DNA from: JBEVNR01 sp040507985 | Lineage (GTDB): Bacteria; Pseudomonadota; Alphaproteobacteria; Rickettsiales; UBA6187 | Assembly (NCBI GenBank): GCA_040507985.1 | Contig: JBEVNR010000055.1 | Span: 1 to 55,930, forward strand | Reading direction: 5' to 3' | DNA length: 55,930 nucleotides | Shown: positions 52,559-55,930 of the stretch, piece by piece | Position numbering within the stretch: the stretch's first letter is position 1 | Layout of the letters: the number at the start of each line of letters is the position of its first letter | Position numbers and translations under genes: made by a program | Notes under the pieces: generated by a model | Seen by the model: the letters and a program-made list of their open reading frames with translations, nothing else | What the model was told of the DNA's origin: nothing | Databases searched by the model: none

Positions 52559-52749
52559 CGTGAAAATAACGTGGGCGCTTTATGCAAAAAGCCTATCCTT
52601 ATGAAATAAGGTCTAACAAGAATGCCTGAAAACAAGAGGTAATTTATAAAGGGCTATTACCGGAAAAACTTGCAATCGGAAAGAGAAGAAATGCAAAAAG
52701 CTTAAGGGTTTTTTATTATTTTCGTTTTCGCCCACTTCATCCGCACCAT

Positions 52750-53337
52750 TCAAGCGGAGCGTCGTCGGTTTAAAAAATAACCGCATTCGGTCATTACGGC
52801 CTGAAGCCTTACGTCGTGAGGTTCGTGCGGCAAGGCAAAGGGGTAGCGCTGGCTTTCAAACGCTACGCCGATTGCCGTCGCTTTCGGTAAGGCCACAAGG
52901 GCGCGGTCGTAAAAGCCTTTTCCATAGCCAAGCCGCCCTCCTTCGTCGTCGAAGGCGACGAGCGGACACAACACGACGTCCGGAACGCATAAGGGCGCGC
53001 AACTATCTTTTGCCGGGAAACCGTTTATGCGCATGATTTCACCCTCTTTTTCATAGAGGCGAAAAGAGGGGAAGCCGCTATCGTCAAGCGACGGCAACGC
53101 AAACATGCGGTTCGGCAAGGCGTTCGCAAGGTCCGATATGTCCGCCTCGCCGCGCATGGGCAGGTAAAATGCGACGATTCCGGAGGTTTTTCGTAAAAAA
53201 TCTATCGCAACCTTTCGTATGGCGACGCTTTTTTCAAGGCGTTCTCTAATGGGAACGGCGTTGCGCCGCGCCAGAAAAAAAGCGCGCAAGGCGGGTTTGT
53301 CGGGTGAGGAGGGAAAATTTTCATCCATATCGTCCAT
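52750..53337 (-). CDS. 5-formyltetrahydrofolate cyclo-ligase
   Basis: The 195-residue enzyme converts 5-formyl-THF to 5,10-methenyl-THF with ATP. The family C-terminal block GGRLGYGKGFYDRAL is present. FLARRNAVPIRERLEKSVAI at the N-terminus and PLVAFDDEG also fit. It is last in the mscS-coq9-ligase group, 17 bases after coq9. Confidence 0.93.
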   Translation of the reverse strand: MDDMDENFPSSPDKPALRAFFLARRNAVPIRERLEKSVAIRKVAIDFLRKTSGIVAFYLPMRGEADISDLANALPNRMFALPSLDDSGFPSFRLYEKEGEIMRINGFPAKDSCAPLCVPDVVLCPLVAFDDEGGRLGYGKGFYDRALVALPKATAIGVAFESQRYPFALPHEPHDVRLQAVMTECGYFLNRRRSA

Positions 53338-53354
53338 GCCCGATAATTACGGCA

Positions 53355-53966
53355 TTAACGTTTTTGCGCGAGCCGAGCCAAGGCACGGCCAAGCGCGCCT
53401 CCGACGACAAGGGCGTCGGCAATCCGCTTGTCGAGAAAGCGATTGGTATTGGCATGTTCCAAGGAAGCGTCGTTCAACCAATATATAATCGTCGCCGCCA
53501 ACACGGCGGATAAAATCGCTCGCTTGGAATAATGGTTGAAATCGGTCGCGCGATCGCCGCACAGGCGCCAGACGGCGTCGGCAATTCCCCACTGGCGCAG
53601 CGTTGCGGACGCGATGCGCCCGCGCGCCATATGTGCGACCACGACCCGGCGCACCGCTTTTTTACCCCCTTTGCACGACTCGGCGGCGTTTATCCACTCC
53701 AGGACGGCGGCGCGAATTTTCTCGCGGACGGGCAATCGGTCAAAGTCGGAAATACGACCGACCCGACGCGCCATTTCTTCTTGCAGCCAACGAAAAAAGA
53801 AGCGTTGCCGCAATTCCGGAGTGTGTCCGATGGCGCGTCTGACGTCAAATTCGGTTGTTCCCAAGTTTGCCGCCGCGTGGTTCAGCACGTCCTCTCCCCA
53901 TCCCCTTTCGCCCGCGAATCGAACGTATGCGAAAAGGGCTTCCTCGCCGTCCGTCGTCACCGTCAT
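53355..53966 (-). CDS. COQ9-family ubiquinone biosynthesis protein
   Basis: The 203-residue protein belongs to the lipid-binding COQ9 family that assists the COQ7 hydroxylation step of ubiquinone synthesis. The conserved stretch ATDFNHYSKRAILSAVLAAT and then IYWLNDASLEHANTNRFLDK, RRIADAL-like, is diagnostic. The N-terminal helical part resembles TetR/FadR folds. COQ9 in bacteria is essentially alphaproteobacterial, which supports the taxonomic inference. The start ATG overlaps the mscS stop (ATGA). Confidence 0.92.
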   Translation of the reverse strand: MTVTTDGEEALFAYVRFAGERGWGEDVLNHAAANLGTTEFDVRRAIGHTPELRQRFFFRWLQEEMARRVGRISDFDRLPVREKIRAAVLEWINAAESCKGGKKAVRRVVVAHMARGRIASATLRQWGIADAVWRLCGDRATDFNHYSKRAILSAVLAATIIYWLNDASLEHANTNRFLDKRIADALVVGGALGRALARLAQKR

Positions 53967-54847
53967 AGCGGCGCCGTTTTTTCGGTCGATTCGGGAGCGG
54001 ATTTGACGGCGACTTTCGTTGGCGGGCGAATAAAATGAACGTCGGTTTGCGTAAAGGGAATGGTGATTCCCTCTTTGTCAAAAGCGTTTTTAATGGCTTC
54101 CATGTTATCGAAGAACACGCCCCAATAGTCGGCGTTATTTACCCATAGCCTTACGCTTAGGTTAACGCTGCTTGCGCCGAGTTCCGCCAGCAGGACGACG
54201 GGCGCCGGCTCCGACAACACGCGCTTGTCTTTCGCCAGCACGTCTAATATCGCCTTGCGGGCAAGGGCGACGTCCTCGGTATAGGCGACGCCGAATTTAA
54301 GCTCGACGCGGCGATGCGGCTCCATCGTATAATTGATGACGGCGTCGGAGGTCAGCTTGGCGTTCGGGACGATGATGGTTTTTTTGTCGACGCTATGCAA
54401 GGTGGCGGTAAATATGGAAATGTCGCGCACCTCGCCGCTAATGCTGCCGCATTCTATCCAGTCGCCCACTTTAAAGGGCCGAAAAACGATGATGAGCACG
54501 CCCGAGGCGAAGTTCGATAACGAGCCTTGCAAGGCAAGCCCCACCGCCAGGCCGGCGGCGGCTACGGCGGCGGCGAACGTTGCCGTTTCTATGCCGAGTT
54601 GCCCCAGCGCGGCGATAACGATGAAGGCGAGAAGGACGAAATACAGAATGTTGCAAATAAATCCCGCCAAGGTGGCGTCGATGCGGCTTTTGACGAAAGA
54701 GCGCCTTAGCACGTTAACGATTTTTTTCGCCACCCACTTTCCGATGAAAAATATAGCGGCGGCGGCCACCAGCCGTATGGCGTAATATCCCAAAAGCGGC
54801 GCAAGGCTTTCGGCCCGTAGCGTCATATATTGCATGGCGTCGTTCAT
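53963..54847 (-). CDS. MscS-family mechanosensitive ion channel
   Basis: The 294-residue protein is a small-conductance mechanosensitive channel that releases solutes on hypo-osmotic shock. Three N-terminal membrane helices are seen. The pore helix is AAVAAAGLAVGLALQGSLSN, then FASGVLIIVFRPFKVGDWIE, the family signature. A beta domain and an alpha/beta cytoplasmic domain follow (ETATFAAA to ITIPFTQTDVHFI). The size equals that of E. coli MscS. It is first in an operon with coq9 and the formyl-THF ligase. Confidence 0.95.
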   Translation of the reverse strand: MNDAMQYMTLRAESLAPLLGYYAIRLVAAAAIFFIGKWVAKKIVNVLRRSFVKSRIDATLAGFICNILYFVLLAFIVIAALGQLGIETATFAAAVAAAGLAVGLALQGSLSNFASGVLIIVFRPFKVGDWIECGSISGEVRDISIFTATLHSVDKKTIIVPNAKLTSDAVINYTMEPHRRVELKFGVAYTEDVALARKAILDVLAKDKRVLSEPAPVVLLAELGASSVNLSVRLWVNNADYWGVFFDNMEAIKNAFDKEGITIPFTQTDVHFIRPPTKVAVKSAPESTEKTAPL

Positions 54848-54992
54848 GGCGGTCGATCCTATAGCGCGTCACTCAATTCACGCATCATAGAAACGAAACG
54901 TCGCGTTTTCAAGGCGAAATAGCATGATTTTATGTTTTTACACGGATCGAGCGGATACGAAAAATCTAAAAAAACTTGCTTTTTTGAGAAAA

Positions 54993-55034
54993 TCTATCAT
55001 AATATTCCGTAATATCGGAAGTATTTTTGATAGA
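54993..55034 (+). promoter_or_regulatory. Nested dyad upstream of the cupin gene
   Basis: TCTATCA (54993-54999) pairs with TGATAGA (55028-55034), and inside it TTCCG (55005-55009) pairs with CGGAA (55016-55020). It lies 22 bases before the GTG start, in AT-rich sequence. It could be an operator or a leader hairpin. Confidence 0.35.
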
Positions 55035-55055
55035 AAGTAGTTTAAGGGCGCTTCG

Positions 55056-55544
55056 GTGTCGACAGTATCTTCGCACTTGGTTTTATTGGCGGAAAAGCGT
55101 CTCCTGCATTTTATTCAGGTGGCGCGCTATTCCCGAACGTTGCAATCGGACCTTCGTTCGCATCGCGAGTTTTCTTGTCCGTGGGGAGGGTACGGCGTCC
55201 TTGAGTCCGGATGGCTGCTTCCTCAATGCCTTCCGTACAAAATCAAGCGCTTATACGTTGATCCGGGGCAAGCGTGCTCCTTGCAGCTTCATGCGCATCG
55301 GCATGAGATATGGCATATGGAAATCGGCGTTTCCTCCGTCACGATAAAAGATAAAACGCAAGACTTTCGCCAAGGGCAAAATCTTCTCGTACCTAAGGGG
55401 CTTGCCCATCGCATTCGCAACGAAACGCAGACAACCGTTTGCGTTTTAGAAATTCAATTCGGAGAAGTTCTTGACGAGGAGGACGTCATGCGGCTGGAAG
55501 ACGATTACGGCAGGGCCGAGGGAAGCGCGCAAATTTCCGCATAG
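55056..55544 (+). CDS. Stand-alone mannose-6-phosphate isomerase type II-like cupin
   Basis: The 162-residue protein contains a cupin like the isomerase half of AlgA/ManC bifunctional enzymes. FSCPWGGYGVLESG is the linker signature (RPWG..). YKIKRLYVDPGQACSLQLH and AHRHEIWHME hold the metal histidines. LVPKGLAHRIRNE, VLEIQFGEVLDEEDVMRLED and DYGR close the domain. The guanylyltransferase half is absent and a stop codon lies six codons upstream, so the protein is a true short form or an N-terminally lost remnant. The first 35 residues resemble the tail of the missing half. The start is GTG 55056. Confidence 0.8.
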   Translation: MSTVSSHLVLLAEKRLLHFIQVARYSRTLQSDLRSHREFSCPWGGYGVLESGWLLPQCLPYKIKRLYVDPGQACSLQLHAHRHEIWHMEIGVSSVTIKDKTQDFRQGQNLLVPKGLAHRIRNETQTTVCVLEIQFGEVLDEEDVMRLEDDYGRAEGSAQISA

Positions 55545-55547
55545 TTA

Positions 55548-55620
55548 AATAGGATTTACGCAGTGCGTAGATTTTTATCGCAGAAAGCGCCGAAAAGATG
55601 CGTGCTGCGTAAGTTCTATT
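55548..55620 (+). repeat. Inverted-repeat element, family A, copy 2 (73 bp)
   Basis: AATAGGATTTACGCAG (55548-55563) and CTGCGTAAGTTCTATT (55605-55620) are inverted repeats with 14 of 16 matches. The interior TGCGTAGATTTTTATCGC and AGAAAGCGCC matches the ends of the longer copy at 28345, so it is an internal-deletion form. It begins four bases after the cupin stop. Confidence 0.75.
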
Positions 55621-55755
55621 AAAATTAGACCTTGCATATCCTCCCTGTGTAACGGGCGCCTGCGTTGTCATGCCCATTTTTAATCCTGACGTATGGAGGA
55701 TATCTGTAGGTTAGCGTATTATGCCGCGAACATACCGCATTATGCAAGGGATACA

Positions 55756-55930
55756 AGGCAAAAACATGAATTAACGCATTAACCACTTTCCTCCTTCGTC
55801 ATTCCCGCGAAAGCGGGAATCCAGCATTTTTTAAACTTGCGCGCGAAGCGCGCTCTTGTTTTAAAGAAAAAATGAGCGTGCTACGCACGCAAATTTTGTT
55901 TTTTGCCTAGATTCCCGCTTTCGCGGGAAT
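55756..55930 (+). repeat. Inverted-repeat element, family B, copy 2 (cut by window edge)
   Basis: AGGCAAAAACATGAATTAA at 55756 and the following 170 bases align with the element at 33505-33729. They share the inner arms GTCATTCCCGCGAAAGCGG / CCGCTTTCGCGGGAAT and the central GCGCGCGAAGCGCGC hairpin. The right terminal repeat lies beyond the window. No coding capacity is seen. The stretch 55621-55755 between the two elements shows nothing clear. Confidence 0.75.

Larger units (their letters stand above)
52127..52749. other. Intergenic region upstream of the giant gene
   Basis: The first 130 bases are AT-rich and should hold the promoter of the 1318-residue gene. A hairpin repeat remnant is at 52262-52345. 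A Cys-rich small ORF lies at 52373-52558 on the minus strand. The remainder (52560-52749) shows nothing clear. Confidence 0.4.

Overview
The window looks like a chromosomal segment of an alphaproteobacterium. The evidence is a COQ9-family protein, a SPOR-domain gene directly before nagZ, cytochrome oxidase subunit III followed by SURF1, an RNase E with a long acidic insert in its S1 domain, a phasin, and a flgB-flgC-fliE cluster. Housekeeping genes are GC-rich and tightly packed. Between them lie large genes without recognisable relatives (ORFans), tandem-repeat proteins, decayed mobile DNA and short inverted-repeat elements. That mixture would fit a host-associated lineage, but this is inference, and I cannot name a genus.

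Layout. 1-550: the end of an IS1595-like element, a serine-recombinase remnant and tRNA-Leu. 0.7-8 kb: trkA, an acidic ORFan, tyrS, a phasin, an ORFan with a duplicated motif, queC and an acetyltransferase. 8-12 kb: a 1164-residue coiled-coil protein with three internal repeats. 12-19.5 kb: an aminotransferase, a solute-binding protein, ctaE-SURF1, an M32 carboxypeptidase and the pdxH-pyrF-panB cluster. 19.5-22.7 kb: cheA (hybrid, with a receiver domain) and cheW. 22.9-28.3 kb: an ORFan, rne and aroA. 28.7-33.3 kb, minus strand: an envelope protein, nagZ, a SPOR protein and a single-pass membrane ORFan. 33.5-37.6 kb: an inverted-repeat element, tRNA-Pro, hisI, an OmpA-family protein, a LolC/E permease, csrA and a glycine-zipper lipoprotein. 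37.7-43 kb: a repeat protein, a MATE exporter, ychF and a membrane ORFan. 43.2-47.5 kb: fliE-flgC-flgB, an orphan CHASE sensor and a DEAD-box helicase. 48-52 kb: a 1318-residue protein with a possible caspase-like C-terminus. 52.7-55.9 kb: mscS-coq9-formyl-THF ligase, a stand-alone cupin and more repeats.

How the genes fit together. Translational overlaps mark probable operons: queC/acetyltransferase, ctaE/SURF1, pdxH/pyrF/panB, flgB/flgC/fliE, mscS/coq9/ligase and SPOR/nagZ. cheA-cheW, csrA and the rod genes point to a chemotactic flagellum, although FlgB and FlgC unexpectedly carry Sec-type signal peptides.

The most interesting loci are the 1318-residue protein, the signal-peptide-bearing rod proteins, the three-repeat 1164-residue protein, and two families of small inverted-repeat elements. 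Members of one family repeatedly sit just behind stop codons. The two copies of the other show compensatory arm changes.
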